A DNA stretch of 64,000 nt, from the NCBI RefSeq assembly GCF_024623185.1, contig NZ_JANJZK010000001.1, positions 186,001 to 250,000 of the forward strand. The letters are read 5' to 3'. Made by a program: the position numbers and the translations under genes. This DNA comes from Anaerofustis stercorihominis. Lineage in GTDB: Bacteria; Bacillota; Clostridia; Eubacteriales; Anaerofustaceae. Numbering within the stretch: position 1 is the first letter of the stretch; every line of letters begins with the position of its first letter. This document shows positions 8,424 to 18,679 of this stretch, in pieces. Below the pieces are notes generated by a model. It was given only the letters and a program-made list of their open reading frames with translations. It had not been told where the DNA came from and ran no database searches.

Positions 8424-8972
8424 TTATTTTTGATACTTTTTCATTTCGCTTTTATAAAGATTATTTCCTTTTGCATCTATTGCAACGATCAATGGAAAAT
8501 CTTCCACGTAAAGCTCTCTAACGGCTTCTGACAGTAAGTGTGGATATGCTATCAGCTTGGATTTCTTGATACATTTTTTTATAAGTGCTCCGCAGCCGCC
8601 TACTGCCGCTAAATACACTGCTCTGTTTTCTTTTAAAGCATTCTCCACTTCATCATTTCTCTCGCCTTTTCCAATTATGAGTTTAAGTCCCTTTTTTAAA
8701 AGTAAAGGAGTATATTTGTCCATTCTTGCAGACGTCGTCGGTCCGCATGAACCTATTATCTCTCCGGGTTTTTCCGGACATGGACCTGCATAGTATATAC
8801 ATGCTCCCATTATATCAAAAGGAAGAGCTTCACTTTTTTGTATAGTTTCCACCATTTCTTTATGCGCGGCGTCTCTGGCAGTATATATGGTTCCAGTTAA
8901 ATAAATCTTGTCACCGGCATTTAGATTTAATATTTCGTCATCGTTTAATGGTAATGTTATTTTCTTTTCCAT
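8424..8972 (-). CDS. Class I fumarase / L-tartrate dehydratase-type hydratase, beta subunit
   Basis: A 182-residue protein forming the C-terminal (beta) half of a two-subunit, [4Fe-4S]-dependent hydro-lyase, most likely fumarate hydratase interconverting fumarate and malate. Conserved stretches include GTIYTARDAAHKEM, the GPCPEKPGEIIGSCGPTTS block and GGCGAL. The longer reading frame begins at 9005, but the ATG at 8972 is better: it sits two bases after the alpha-subunit stop, with GGAG about 8 bases upstream inside the end of that gene. The pair is clearly co-translated. L-tartrate dehydratase (TtdB) belongs to the same family and cannot be excluded from sequence. Confidence 0.88.
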   Translation of the reverse strand: MEKKITLPLNDDEILNLNAGDKIYLTGTIYTARDAAHKEMVETIQKSEALPFDIMGACIYYAGPCPEKPGEIIGSCGPTTSARMDKYTPLLLKKGLKLIIGKGERNDEVENALKENRAVYLAAVGGCGALIKKCIKKSKLIAYPHLLSEAVRELYVEDFPLIVAIDAKGNNLYKSEMKKYQK

Positions 8973-8973
8973 A

Positions 8974-9816
8974 TTATATCTCCATTTGTGTATGTCTCGA
9001 TACATGACAGCCTATATTTACACTTACCGGAAGTCCTGCTATATGTGTTGGGTACGTTAAAATATTTACTCCGAGAGCGGTAGTAGTCCCTCCGAGACCT
9101 CCAGGACCTATCCCGAGATTGTTTATCTTTTTATATAATTCTTTTTCCATTTCAGCGTAATATGGGTCAGTATTTTTGTGATTTATATCTAAAAGCAATG
9201 CTTCTTTTGCCATAATTGCGGATTTTTCCATTGTCCCTCCTATGCCGACTCCTATTATCATCGGAGGACAAGGCTTACTTCCCGCATTCTTTACCGTGTC
9301 CAAGATAAATTCTATTACTCCGTCGTAGCCGTCAGCAGGCTTCAGCATTTTGGTTGCCCCGCAGTTTTCGCTGCCAAAGCCTTTAGGCATTACCTTTATA
9401 CTTACTTTATCGCCTTTAACAATATTGTAATATATAATTCCCGGAGTATTGTCTTTTGTGTTTTCTCTTCTAAGCGGACAGCCAACTACGCTTTTTCTGA
9501 AGTATCCTTCATCATAAGCTTCTCTTATCGCTTCGTTTATTTCATCATAAATATAATTTCCTTTGAATATAACATCCTGTCCGACTTCCAAAAAAACTAT
9601 ACACATCCCCGTGTCCTGGCAAATGGGGCAGTTTTCACTTGCCGCAACTTCGATGTTTTCGTTTATTACATTCAAAAGTCCTTTACCTATCTCTGATTTT
9701 TCTTCCTTTTCTTTTTTAATAAGTTCATTCTTTATATCGGGACTTAAAAACACGTTTGCTTTTAATATCAATTCTTTAACTGTTTTTTTTACTAAATTTG
9801 TATCTACTTCTCTCAT
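8974..9816 (-). CDS. Class I fumarase / L-tartrate dehydratase-type hydratase, alpha subunit
   Basis: A 280-residue alpha subunit that binds the [4Fe-4S] cluster. Cluster cysteines are seen in CPICQDTG (about residue 63-66), GSENCGATK (about 150) and IGCHVSRH near the C-terminus. The glycine-rich GIGPGGLGGTTTALG segment is characteristic. The enzyme type is oxygen-labile, in line with an anaerobe. AGAGGTT precedes the ATG. With the beta subunit it makes a complete two-gene operon; the neighbouring genes give no clue whether the natural substrate is malate or tartrate. Confidence 0.9.
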   Translation of the reverse strand: MREVDTNLVKKTVKELILKANVFLSPDIKNELIKKEKEEKSEIGKGLLNVINENIEVAASENCPICQDTGMCIVFLEVGQDVIFKGNYIYDEINEAIREAYDEGYFRKSVVGCPLRRENTKDNTPGIIYYNIVKGDKVSIKVMPKGFGSENCGATKMLKPADGYDGVIEFILDTVKNAGSKPCPPMIIGVGIGGTMEKSAIMAKEALLLDINHKNTDPYYAEMEKELYKKINNLGIGPGGLGGTTTALGVNILTYPTHIAGLPVSVNIGCHVSRHTQMEI

Positions 9817-9954
9817 AATAACCTCTGTATTTGTTATATTTTTAAGTATATCACAGCAGTAAAATATTTTCTACTTGCGAAATAAAGTAATAGTAAAAAT
9901 TTTGATTTGTTATATAATTAATTTAAATATACTTTCAAATAAAGGGGAATAGTT

Positions 9955-10668
9955 ATGAATAGCAATGAAATAATCAATGAACTAAAAAAAATGAGTGATG
10001 AAAAATATAAGAAAAATATAATTAAGCTGGGTATTCCCGAAGACAGATGTATAGGTGTTTCTACAACGGATTTGAGAAGACTGGCTAAAAGTATCAAAAA
10101 GGATAATGAGCTTGCAGTAAAGCTTTGGCAGAGTAATTATCACGAAGCAATGCTGCTTTCTGTTTTAATAATGGATAAAAAGTCAATGACACTTGAATAT
10201 ATAGAAGAAATAATGAAAGATGTCATATCCTGGGATCTATGTGATCATTTATGTAAGAATATAATCATTAAAATAAAAGGATATGAAAATCTTATATATA
10301 AATGGTGTGACAGTGACAAATTATATTATAAAAGAGCTGCATTTACCCTTATTGCATCTTATGTGATTCACGACAAAAAAGCTGACGACGATACATTAAA
10401 TAAAATGCTTCAAATAATAGAAAAAAACAGTGATGATGACAGGGAGCATGTAAAAAAGGCAGTATTATGGGCACTAAAGGAAATCGGTAAAAAAGATGTT
10501 TATTATAAAGAAAAAGCCATTGAACTTTCAAATAAATTAGTATCTTCCGGCATAAAATCAAAAGTATGGATCGGGAACAATGCTTTAAAAGAATTTAATA
10601 CATTGGTTAAAGTTGAAGGGAGAACCAGACTTATTTCCAATAAATCAAAGATGGGAAGTAATGTTTGA
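9955..10668 (+). CDS. DNA alkylation repair protein (AlkD-like HEAT-repeat glycosylase)
   Basis: A 237-residue all-helical protein resembling the AlkD family of DNA glycosylases, which remove bulky or positively charged alkylpurines. Visible family features are GVSTTDLRRLAK near residue 35, LWQSNYHEAMLLSVL (about 59-73), SWDLCDHLCKN (about 92-102) with the catalytic-type Asp, and KRAAFTL. The start has AAAGGGG about 9 bases upstream. It is flanked by a divergent hydratase operon and an ABC exporter and is probably transcribed alone. Confidence 0.85.
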   Translation: MNSNEIINELKKMSDEKYKKNIIKLGIPEDRCIGVSTTDLRRLAKSIKKDNELAVKLWQSNYHEAMLLSVLIMDKKSMTLEYIEEIMKDVISWDLCDHLCKNIIIKIKGYENLIYKWCDSDKLYYKRAAFTLIASYVIHDKKADDDTLNKMLQIIEKNSDDDREHVKKAVLWALKEIGKKDVYYKEKAIELSNKLVSSGIKSKVWIGNNALKEFNTLVKVEGRTRLISNKSKMGSNV

Positions 10669-10745
10669 TTTTTCTTAATAAAATGCATATGAAAATGTTT
10701 TAATTGATAGTATAATACTTATAAGTAAAAAGTCAGGGGTTTTAT

Positions 10746-11450
10746 ATGTCAGAAAATATCATAGTTAAAAATGTTAGTAAGATTTACGGAAGCGGAGAAA
10801 ATACTACGACTGCACTAAATAATGTAAGTTTTGAAATAGAAAAAGGTAAATTTACGATTATTGTCGGTCAAAGCGGTGCGGGTAAGACGACCCTTCTTAA
10901 TCTGCTGGGAGGAATGGATTCTATAACCAGCGGAAGTATTATTGTCGGGGGAAAGGATATAAGTTCGTTTAATGAGAAAGAGCTTACAACATACAGAAGA
11001 TATGATGTAGGTTTTGTTTTTCAGTTTTATAACCTTGTGCAAAATCTCACCGCAAAGGAAAATATAGAACTTGCTACCGAGATTTCAAATTCAGATATAT
11101 CCGCCGAAAAAGCTCTTAGTGATGTCGGACTTTTAAATAGAAAAGATAATTTCCCTTCACAGCTATCGGGCGGAGAACAGCAGAGAGTATCTATTGCAAG
11201 GGCGCTTGCCAAAAATCCAAAATTACTTTTATGTGATGAACCTACGGGTGCTCTTGATTATAAGACCGGAAAATCGATACTTAAACTCTTGCAGGATATA
11301 TGTTTTATGAATAATATCCCCGTTATTGTCGTTACCCATAACCTTGCACTTATGTCAATGGCAAATAAGATAATCAAAGTAAAAAACGGAGAAATAAGCG
11401 ATATAATCATAAATGAAAATGTTAAGAATGTAGAGGATATTGAGTGGTAA
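10746..11450 (+). CDS. ABC transporter ATP-binding protein (MacB/LolD type)
   Basis: A 234-residue ATPase that would drive the FtsX-type permease encoded downstream. It shows Walker [10 protein letters not shown] (about 40-48), Q-loop FVFQFYNL, signature [15 protein letters not shown], Walker [13 protein letters not shown] and the H-loop VTHN. This subfamily powers mechanotransmission-type exporters (lipoprotein, peptide or antibiotic-resistance related) rather than classical uptake. The partner permease follows after an unusual 252-base gap that carries a folded repeat. Confidence 0.93.
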   Translation: MSENIIVKNVSKIYGSGENTTTALNNVSFEIEKGKFTIIVGQSGAGKTTLLNLLGGMDSITSGSIIVGGKDISSFNEKELTTYRRYDVGFVFQFYNLVQNLTAKENIELATEISNSDISAEKALSDVGLLNRKDNFPSQLSGGEQQRVSIARALAKNPKLLLCDEPTGALDYKTGKSILKLLQDICFMNNIPVIVVTHNLALMSMANKIIKVKNGEISDIIINENVKNVEDIEW

Positions 11451-11608
11451 TCAATATTTCGACCTTGAGGTCGACCAATATTTTTCCGAAGATAAAAATA
11501 TTGGATAAAAATCTTCCACTCAATCGCCGTGGCGGCTTTTAATGCGGTCGGATTTTCTAAAAATCTCTGCCCGAGATTTTTGAAACGACCGCTAACCCAA
11601 CCCTCATA
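11440..11608 (+). repeat. Folded dispersed repeat, copy 1 (between ABC ATPase and permease)
   Basis: Several nested inverted repeats are packed together: ATTGAGTGG (11440-11448, in the gene end) with CCACTCAAT (11517-11525); CGACCT-TG-AGGTCG (11461-11474); CCAATATTTTT/AAAAATATTGG (11476-11486/11495-11505); GCCG-TGG-CGGC (11527-11537); and GCGGTCG/CGACCGC (11545-11551/11587-11593) enclosing AAAAATCTC-TGCCC-GAGATTTTT (11560-11582). From 11577 on, it aligns without gaps to 47507-47535 (21 of 29 identical). It is a structured RNA or a mobile palindromic element; its position inside an operon favours an RNA role or neutral insertion without termination. Confidence 0.65.
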
Positions 11609-11702
11609 TTTTTTATTTTATAGCTTTAAAGAGTATTTTGAATGATTAAAGAGTTTATTTAAAATAATAAAATAAATATTTTATTATTAGAAAAGGTAAA
11701 TA

Positions 11703-14700
11703 ATGAAGACTTTATTAAAAGACTTATTCAGAGAAATCAAGATAACTAAAAACAGATTTATTTCTATCCTATTGATTACGTTATTAGGTGTTTGTTTTTT
11801 TGTGGGTTTAAGAGTAATAGGTCCCCAGATGGAATTTACCGCAAATAAGTATTTTGAAGATACCAACTTATACGATATCAACTTTATGTCTACATATGGG
11901 TTCAATGATAAAGATGTTGAAGCAATAAAAAATGATAAGAATACAAAAGATATTCTCGCAACATATTCCACCGAGCTGTTATTAAAAAACGGTGATGACA
12001 GCATAGTTGCCAAAGCTTTTGGAATGCCGAACTATAAAGACATAAAGATGATGAAATATGAACTTATTCAAGGAACTTATCCAAAGAAGAATGATGAGTG
12101 TGTTATTTCCGACAATTATATGCAGTTCAAAGGATATAAGCTGGGGGATATACTAACTATTGAAGATCATGACGGTGTAAAGTTAAAAGTAAAAAAATTA
12201 AAAATAGTTGGAAGTGCTGAATGGTCTTATTATATTACCGATGATGATTATGGTTCATCTACTCTCGGAAACGGCAGTATAAATACTTTTTTGATTTTAA
12301 ATAAAGATGTTTTTGACAGCAGTGTATATACTGATTTGTACGTTAGCCTAAATAATGTAGACAAAGTAAATTGTTTTAGTGAAGAATATGAAGATATTAT
12401 AGATGATTACAAGACAGATATAAAGAAAGTAACTAATGAACGAGGCAAAGAAAGATTAAAAGAGGAAAAAGATAATGCTAATAAAAAGATTAAAAAATCC
12501 GAAAGTAAGCTAAATAATAAAAAGAAAGAAACTTATGATAAATTAAATAAAGCAAAAAATACCTTAGACAGTAATAAGATAAAGTTAAATAACAGTGAAA
12601 ATGAATTACGAAGAACTAAAAAAGAAACTAAATCAAAACTTAAAAAAGCAAAAAATGATTTAGATAAAGCTAAAAAAGAATTACCGAGTAATGAAAAGAA
12701 ACTTAAAAAAGCAAAAGAAGAGATAAAAAAAGCGAGAAGTGAATTTGAACAGGGAAAGGCTCAGTTCGAGCAGTATCTTGCAGGTTTATCCGAGCAGGAA
12801 AAAGAATATTTAAAAGATGTAATAAGTAATAAACAAAAAGAACTTGATATTGCAGAAGCAAAAGTAGAAAAAGGCGAAAAGCAGGTTAAAGCTTCCGAAC
12901 AAGAACTATTATCCGGAAAACAAAAAATAAAAGATGGATATAAAGATTTAGAAAAACAAGAAAAGAAAGCAAACTTAGAATTTAAAAAAGCAGAAGACCA
13001 AATAAAAGAGGGCAGGGCAGAATTAAATAAAGGCTATGCGTCTTATGAAAAAAACAAAATAAAAGCAGATGATGAATTCAAAAAAGCAGAAGATAAAATA
13101 AAAAAAGCTAAAAAAAAGGTAGAAAATTTAAAAGAAGTAAAATGGTATACATTAGATAGAAACTCCAATGAAAGTTATTTTAGTTACGCGGATAATTCAA
13201 AGAAGATAACATCTTTGGCTAAAGTATTCCCTTTGATTTTCTTTTTAGTGGCTGCTTTAGTATGTCTTACAACCATGACTAGAATGGTAGAGGAAAAAAG
13301 GACGGAACTTGGGATACTTAAAGCTCTTGGTTTTAGCAAGTGGGCTGTCAGTATAAAGTTTATCGTTTATGCATTTTTAGCAAGTTTTATAGGCAGTGTA
13401 GTAGGTCTTTTTATCGGATTTACCTTAGTGCCTAAGATGATTTACAATGCTTATAGAATACTTTATAAAACTCCGGATTTAGCTACCGTTATCTACCCAA
13501 GTTATATACTTTTATCATTATTTATAGGCGTTATGTGTACGGTACTTAGTGCATATTTTGCATGTAACAGTGACCTTAAGGAAGTAAGTGCTAGTCTTCT
13601 CAGACCTAAGGTAATGAAAAGCGGAAGAAAAACTTTACTTGAAAAAATACCCGCTGTTTGGAATAAGATAAGTTTTAAATGGAAAATAACCATAAGAAAC
13701 CTTGTAAGATATAAGAAACGTCTTATTATGAGTGTTGTAGGAATAGGAGCATGCTGCGGTCTGTTGATTGCCGCATTTGGCATAAGGTATTCGGTTTCGG
13801 CTATCGTTGACCTTCAGTATAATACTATTTGGAATTACAATATGGAAACTTCTATTGAAAGTGACCTTTCAAACAAAGAGATAAATGATATCAAATATAC
13901 TTATGATGATAATAAAGAAATCAAGGGCAGTAAGTTATTTTTTAAAGATACTTACAGTGTAGTTGGAAAGAATAAGGATTATTCGTTTTCTTTAATGGTT
14001 CCCATTGATAAGGATGCTGTAAATGATTATATTTACCTTAGTGATTATGAAACCGGCGATAAGATAAACATGCCTAAAAGCGGTGTAGTTATAACCAGCA
14101 GATTAAGTGAAATAGCAGATATCAAAAAAGGCGATATAATAAAAATCAAGGATCTGGATGATAAAGAGTACGATGTACCCGTAGTGAATATTATCAATAA
14201 TTATGTTTATCATTACATGTTTTTGAGTGAAGATTATTATAAAACCATAGTAGATGAGGATATTAAACCAAATCTTATTTTATCAAGGCTCAATAAAAAC
14301 GATGAAAGTACTTACGATAAATTGAGTGAGACATTGCTTAAAAATGAAAATATAAGCAGTATTGAATTCAATGAAAGAGTCGCTGAAAATTTTGCAGGTC
14401 AGTTAGATAGTATGGATTTTGTCATTGTAGTTATAATAGTCGCCGCAGGTATGCTTGCATTTGTGGTAATGTTTAATCTGGATAATATAAATGTCAGTGA
14501 GAGAATAAGAGAAATTGCAACCATTAAAGTTCTCGGATTTTATAATAATGAAGTAAACTTTTATATAGTAAGAGAAAATATTATTTTAAATATCATTGGG
14601 ATAATAGTTGGGTGTATAGTCGGGAAATATTTTCATAGATATTTGATTGATACCGTTTCAGTTGATTTTGTCCAATTTTATAAAGGGATCCAGCTGTCGA

Positions 14701-14813
14701 GTTATGTATATGGAATTATACTGACAATAGTATTTGCATTCATAGTTAACCTTTTCCTAAAAAAGACTCTTAAAAAAATCAATATGGTAGAATCACTTAA
14801 AAGCGTGGAATAA
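11703..14813 (+). CDS. ABC exporter permease with long extracellular coiled coil (FtsX/MacB-like)
   Basis: A 1036-residue permease. One membrane helix near residue 20-40 is followed by a MacB-like periplasmic-type domain (about 40-240), then a very long Lys/Glu-rich coiled coil (about 245-475). The first FtsX domain has helices at about 505-530, 555-585 and 600-625; a further helix at about 680-700, a second extracellular domain and the second FtsX domain (about 900-1030) follow. No lipoprotein signal is seen. Coiled-coil FtsX permeases of this size are common in Firmicutes next to such ATPases. Substrate is unknown: export of a lipid/peptide or sensing for a kinase are both possible, but no two-component system is adjacent. 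Confidence 0.85.
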   Translation: MKTLLKDLFREIKITKNRFISILLITLLGVCFFVGLRVIGPQMEFTANKYFEDTNLYDINFMSTYGFNDKDVEAIKNDKNTKDILATYSTELLLKNGDDSIVAKAFGMPNYKDIKMMKYELIQGTYPKKNDECVISDNYMQFKGYKLGDILTIEDHDGVKLKVKKLKIVGSAEWSYYITDDDYGSSTLGNGSINTFLILNKDVFDSSVYTDLYVSLNNVDKVNCFSEEYEDIIDDYKTDIKKVTNERGKERLKEEKDNANKKIKKSESKLNNKKKETYDKLNKAKNTLDSNKIKLNNSENELRRTKKETKSKLKKAKNDLDKAKKELPSNEKKLKKAKEEIKKARSEFEQGKAQFEQYLAGLSEQEKEYLKDVISNKQKELDIAEAKVEKGEKQVKASEQELLSGKQKIKDGYKDLEKQEKKANLEFKKAEDQIKEGRAELNKGYASYEKNKIKADDEFKKAEDKIKKAKKKVENLKEVKWYTLDRNSNESYFSYADNSKKITSLAKVFPLIFFLVAALVCLTTMTRMVEEKRTELGILKALGFSKWAVSIKFIVYAFLASFIGSVVGLFIGFTLVPKMIYNAYRILYKTPDLATVIYPSYILLSLFIGVMCTVLSAYFACNSDLKEVSASLLRPKVMKSGRKTLLEKIPAVWNKISFKWKITIRNLVRYKKRLIMSVVGIGACCGLLIAAFGIRYSVSAIVDLQYNTIWNYNMETSIESDLSNKEINDIKYTYDDNKEIKGSKLFFKDTYSVVGKNKDYSFSLMVPIDKDAVNDYIYLSDYETGDKINMPKSGVVITSRLSEIADIKKGDIIKIKDLDDKEYDVPVVNIINNYVYHYMFLSEDYYKTIVDEDIKPNLILSRLNKNDESTYDKLSETLLKNENISSIEFNERVAENFAGQLDSMDFVIVVIIVAAGMLAFVVMFNLDNINVSERIREIATIKVLGFYNNEVNFYIVRENIILNIIGIIVGCIVGKYFHRYLIDTVSVDFVQFYKGIQLSSYVYGIILTIVFAFIVNLFLKKTLKKINMVESLKSVE

Positions 14814-14837
14814 AAGAGAAGTTTTGCTTCTCTTTTT
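14812..14837 (+). terminator. Terminator of the ABC exporter operon
   Basis: AAAAGAGAAG-TTTTG-CTTCTCTTTTTT directly after the permease stop. Confidence 0.85.
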
Positions 14838-15126
14838 TATATTATTATTTAATAATATAAATTAATAAAATATAAGATTTTCTTCCTATTTTTCTTTCTT
14901 TTTTAGTTTTTATTTGATAAATTAATATGTATTGTTTTCATAGTCTATAGAGTAAATATAGTACATTGTGCTGTGCGTAATTTATTTAAAATAAGGTAAA
15001 GATTAAAATACAATTAAAAATGAAAATTAATTTTATAATCTATTGACAAAGTATTTTCTTGGTGGTATATTTATGACAGTGTTAGCACTCATGTTTAAGG
15101 AGTGCTAATAAGAAGGAGAAAGGAAA
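14838..15126 (+). promoter_or_regulatory. Promoter region of the heat-shock operon
   Basis: The AT-rich gap carries one clear vegetative promoter: TTGACA at 15043-15048, a 17-bp spacer and TATATT at 15066-15071. The CIRCE operator follows. Nothing else recognisable lies in the first 200 bases. Confidence 0.85.
15082..15108. promoter_or_regulatory. CIRCE operator (HrcA binding site)
   Basis: TTAGCACTC (15082-15090), nine bases, GAGTGCTAA (15100-15108) is a perfect match to the CIRCE consensus. It lies just downstream of the -10 box and before hrcA, so HrcA represses its own operon until heat or misfolded protein titrates GroEL. Confidence 0.98.
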
Positions 15127-16164
15127 ATGAACTGGGACGATAGAAAGTTTAACATTTTAAGAGCTATCATAAATGATTATATCAAAACAGCCGAGCCTGT
15201 AGGTTCAAGGACATTAGAGAAAAAGTATAATCTTGGTGTGTCTTCGGCTACCATCAGAAATGAGATGTCGGACCTCGAAGAAATGGGGTTTTTAATAAAG
15301 CCACATACTTCTGCCGGAAGAATTCCTTCTACCAGCGCATATAGATTATATGTTGATAATTTCATGAAAAAGAATGCTTTGGAGTCTGAAATCAGAGAGG
15401 CTGTCAGAGCGGAATTTGATAACTATATGCTTGAACTTAATAATACAATAGAAAAAACTTTAAATATACTTACTAAAATGACTAATTACACATCACTGGT
15501 AATGGCACCGAGATTATCTTCTCTTAATGTAAAAGATGTTAAGATTGTTTTTATAGAAGAAGATAGGGTAATGCTTATAGTAGTTACCAAAGAAGGACTT
15601 ATAAAAAATTCTGAAATAAGACTTAAAACTTATGTGACACTCGAAGAGATAGAAAGAATCAATAATGCTCTTACTACTATAATAAAGAACAGACCGGCAA
15701 ATGAAGCAGTCAACTTATTAAGTGAATTGGTTGAAGGGTTAAGTGAGACAGAAAACAGGATACTATCGGAAATAATGCCGGTATTCAGAAGTTTGGTTGA
15801 AAATACGAATTCGTCAAAGATATATGCCAGAGGAGTTAGTAAAATTCTCAATTTCCCGGAATTCGGAGATATAGAAAGAGCAAAACATTTTATAGATTCT
15901 GTCAACAGTAAAGAGGCGCTTGAAAGTGCTATTTCGGTTGACAGTGATGATGGTGATATCCATATAGTGATAGGAAATGAAAATAAGGTTGAGGACTTTA
16001 ACGATTGTTCCATTATAACCGCAAATTATAAATTGAACGGTAAAACGGTAGGAACGATAGGCGTTATAGGACCAACAAGAATGAATTATGATTACGCAGT
16101 TTCTACACTTGATTTTTTAAGTGATGAACTTACCAAACATATAACGAAAATTTTTAAAAAGTGA
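15127..16164 (+). CDS. hrcA: Heat-inducible transcription repressor HrcA
   Basis: A 345-residue repressor of class I heat-shock genes. Residues about 1-75 form the winged helix (SSATIRNEMSDLEEMGFL), followed by the PHTSAGRIPS motif typical of HrcA, and then the GAF-like and inserted dimerization domains. The length is normal. AAGGAGAAAGGAAA precedes the ATG, and the CIRCE site lies 19 bases upstream. It heads the order hrcA-grpE-dnaK-dnaJ found throughout Firmicutes. Confidence 0.97.
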   Translation: MNWDDRKFNILRAIINDYIKTAEPVGSRTLEKKYNLGVSSATIRNEMSDLEEMGFLIKPHTSAGRIPSTSAYRLYVDNFMKKNALESEIREAVRAEFDNYMLELNNTIEKTLNILTKMTNYTSLVMAPRLSSLNVKDVKIVFIEEDRVMLIVVTKEGLIKNSEIRLKTYVTLEEIERINNALTTIIKNRPANEAVNLLSELVEGLSETENRILSEIMPVFRSLVENTNSSKIYARGVSKILNFPEFGDIERAKHFIDSVNSKEALESAISVDSDDGDIHIVIGNENKVEDFNDCSIITANYKLNGKTVGTIGVIGPTRMNYDYAVSTLDFLSDELTKHITKIFKK

Positions 16165-16173
16165 GGTAACTAA

Positions 16174-16791
16174 ATGAGTAATGATAATATAAAAGATATA
16201 AATGAACTCAGAAAAGAAAAAGAAGAAAGAGAAAAGAAGAAGTATATGAGTAAAGATGAAAACAAAGAGATCAATCAGGATGAAGTGAAAGAAGAAACGG
16301 CTGAGAAAGTAAAAAAAGAAAATGAGCCTGAAGAAAAAGAGGAAGTCAAGGAAGAAAGCATGGAAGAAAAATATGATAAATTAAATGACAGCTATATGAG
16401 ACTCTTGGCTGACTTTGATAATTACAAAAAAAGAGCAAGTAAAGATAAAGAAGCTATGATTATATATTCAACATCTAAGTTTGCGGAAGGTTTGTTTCCT
16501 ATAATTGATAATTTTAAAAGGGCTTTGGATAGTGAAGCTGATAAAAAAAGCGGTTTTTATGAGGGTGTAAATATGATATTTACACAGCTGACCGAATTAC
16601 TTAAAAATGAAGGTATAGAAACAATAGAAGCTCTTGATGAAAAATTTGATCCAAATAAACACTATGCGGTAGCGGTGGAAAAATTGGATGACAAAGATGA
16701 TGATATCATTCTTGAAGTTTTTCAAGATGGATATATATACAAAGAAAAAGTCTTAAGACCAAGTATGGTCAAAGTAAATAAGTTAAAATAA
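16174..16791 (+). CDS. grpE: Nucleotide exchange factor GrpE
   Basis: A 205-residue cochaperone that releases ADP from DnaK. The first 65 residues are highly charged (Lys/Glu) and probably disordered. The coiled coil with [17 protein letters not shown] follows at about 70-90, and the C-terminal beta domain ends in the conserved VLRPSMVKV. Nine bases separate it from hrcA and 22 from dnaK. Confidence 0.96.
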   Translation: MSNDNIKDINELRKEKEEREKKKYMSKDENKEINQDEVKEETAEKVKKENEPEEKEEVKEESMEEKYDKLNDSYMRLLADFDNYKKRASKDKEAMIIYSTSKFAEGLFPIIDNFKRALDSEADKKSGFYEGVNMIFTQLTELLKNEGIETIEALDEKFDPNKHYAVAVEKLDDKDDDIILEVFQDGYIYKEKVLRPSMVKVNKLK

Positions 16792-16813
16792 AGGAATAAG
16801 GAGAGTAAGAAAG

Positions 16814-18667
16814 ATGAGTAAAGAAAAGATTATAGGTATCGATTTAGGTACTACAAATTCATGTGTATCAGTATTGGAAGGCGGCGAAGCCGTTGTTATA
16901 GCAAATGCGGAAGGTGCAAGAACCACACCATCAGTAGTTGCATTTACAAATGATGGAGAAAGACTAATAGGTCAAGTTGCTAAAAACCAAGCAGTAACAA
17001 ATCCAGAAAAGACAGTTGCTTCAATCAAGAGACATATGGGAAGCGATTATAAAGTTGATATCGAAGGCAAGAAATATACACCGCAGGAAATTTCTGCTTT
17101 TGTACTTCAAAAGCTTAAAAAAGATGCAGAAAGTTACTTGGGACAAACAGTTTCTAAAGCAGTTATTACAGTTCCTGCTTATTTCTCAGATGCTCAAAGA
17201 CAGGCTACAAAAGATGCCGGTAAGATTGCGGGTCTTGAAGTTCTTAGAATTATCAACGAACCTACAGCAGCAGCTTTAGCTTATGGTCTTGATAAAGAAC
17301 AAAGTCAAACGGTAATGATTTTCGACCTTGGCGGCGGTACATTCGACGTATCAATCCTTGAACTTGCAGACGGAGTATTCGAAGTTAAGGCTACAAACGG
17401 TAACAACCACTTAGGCGGAGATGATTTTGATAATAAAATAATCGATTACTTAGTCAGTGAATTCAAGAAATCAAACGGTATTGATTTAAGCGGAGATAAA
17501 ATGGCTATGCAAAGACTTAAAGAAAGTGCAGAAAAAGCTAAGATTGAACTTTCAAGCAAAACGACAGCGCAAATCAATATTCCATTTATTACAATGGATG
17601 CAGCAGGTCCAAAACATTTAGATGTGACACTTACAAGAGCTAAATTTGATGAACTTACAGCAGATCTTGTAGAAGCTACAATGGAACCTGTAAGAAAAGC
17701 TATTGCAGACTCAGGTCTATCAGCAAGCGAAATCCATAAAATCGTGTTGGTCGGAGGTTCTACAAGAATTCCTGCAGTACAAGAAGCAGTTAAGAAAATT
17801 ACAGGAAAAGATGCGGACAAAGGCATCAACCCTGATGAATGTGTTGCTATCGGTGCGGCTATTCAAGGCGGGGTGCTTGCAGGTGATGTTCAGGATGTAT
17901 TACTTCTTGACGTAACTCCGTTATCACTCGGTATCGAAACTCTTGGCGGAGTATTTACAAAATTAATCGAAAGAAATACAACTATACCTACAAAGAAAAG
18001 TCAAGTATTCTCTACAGCGGCAGACGGTCAAACGGCGGTAGATATCCACGTACTTCAAGGTGAAAGAGGTATGGCAAGCGGAAATAAAACTTTGGGACGT
18101 TTCCAATTAACTGGAATTCCATCAGCTCCTAGAGGAGTGCCACAAATCGAAGTTACTTTTGATATCGACGCTAACGGTATCGTAAATGTTACAGCTAAGG
18201 ATTTAGGTACAGGAAAAGAACAAAACGTAGTAATCCAGTCTTCTTCAAATATGAGTCAGGAAGATATTGATAAAGCAGTTAAAGAAGCTGAACAATATGC
18301 AAGCGAAGACAAAGCTAAGGAAGAAGAAATCACTGTTAGAAATAATGCAGACGCAGCAGTATACAATGCTGAAAAGACATTAAAAGACCTAGGAGACAAA
18401 GTAACAGACAAAGAAAAAGCTCCTGTAGACGAAGCTATCAAAGATCTAAAAGAAAAATTAGAAGGTTCTGATGTTGAAGCAATCAAAACAGCAACAGAAA
18501 AATTAAGTGAAGCTTTATACCCAATCGCTGAAAAATTATATGCTGAACAAGCTCAGAACGGTGCAGGTGCGGCTCAAGGCACAGATGTAGGAAACAACAG
18601 CGAAACTAAAGAAGACGATAACGTAGTAGATGCAGATTACGAAGTAGTAGATGACGACGACAAATAA
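16814..18667 (+). CDS. dnaK: Chaperone protein DnaK (Hsp70)
   Basis: A 617-residue Hsp70. The ATPase domain begins [11 protein letters not shown] and contains [27 protein letters not shown] and the [11 protein letters not shown] motif. The peptide-binding domain starts near residue 370 ([17 protein letters not shown]). The helical lid ends in an acidic tail. Length and domain order are standard. It works with GrpE and DnaJ from the same operon. Confidence 0.98.
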   Translation: MSKEKIIGIDLGTTNSCVSVLEGGEAVVIANAEGARTTPSVVAFTNDGERLIGQVAKNQAVTNPEKTVASIKRHMGSDYKVDIEGKKYTPQEISAFVLQKLKKDAESYLGQTVSKAVITVPAYFSDAQRQATKDAGKIAGLEVLRIINEPTAAALAYGLDKEQSQTVMIFDLGGGTFDVSILELADGVFEVKATNGNNHLGGDDFDNKIIDYLVSEFKKSNGIDLSGDKMAMQRLKESAEKAKIELSSKTTAQINIPFITMDAAGPKHLDVTLTRAKFDELTADLVEATMEPVRKAIADSGLSASEIHKIVLVGGSTRIPAVQEAVKKITGKDADKGINPDECVAIGAAIQGGVLAGDVQDVLLLDVTPLSLGIETLGGVFTKLIERNTTIPTKKSQVFSTAADGQTAVDIHVLQGERGMASGNKTLGRFQLTGIPSAPRGVPQIEVTFDIDANGIVNVTAKDLGTGKEQNVVIQSSSNMSQEDIDKAVKEAEQYASEDKAKEEEITVRNNADAAVYNAEKTLKDLGDKVTDKEKAPVDEAIKDLKEKLEGSDVEAIKTATEKLSEALYPIAEKLYAEQAQNGAGAAQGTDVGNNSETKEDDNVVDADYEVVDDDDK

Positions 18668-18679
18668 AATGTCTAACTT

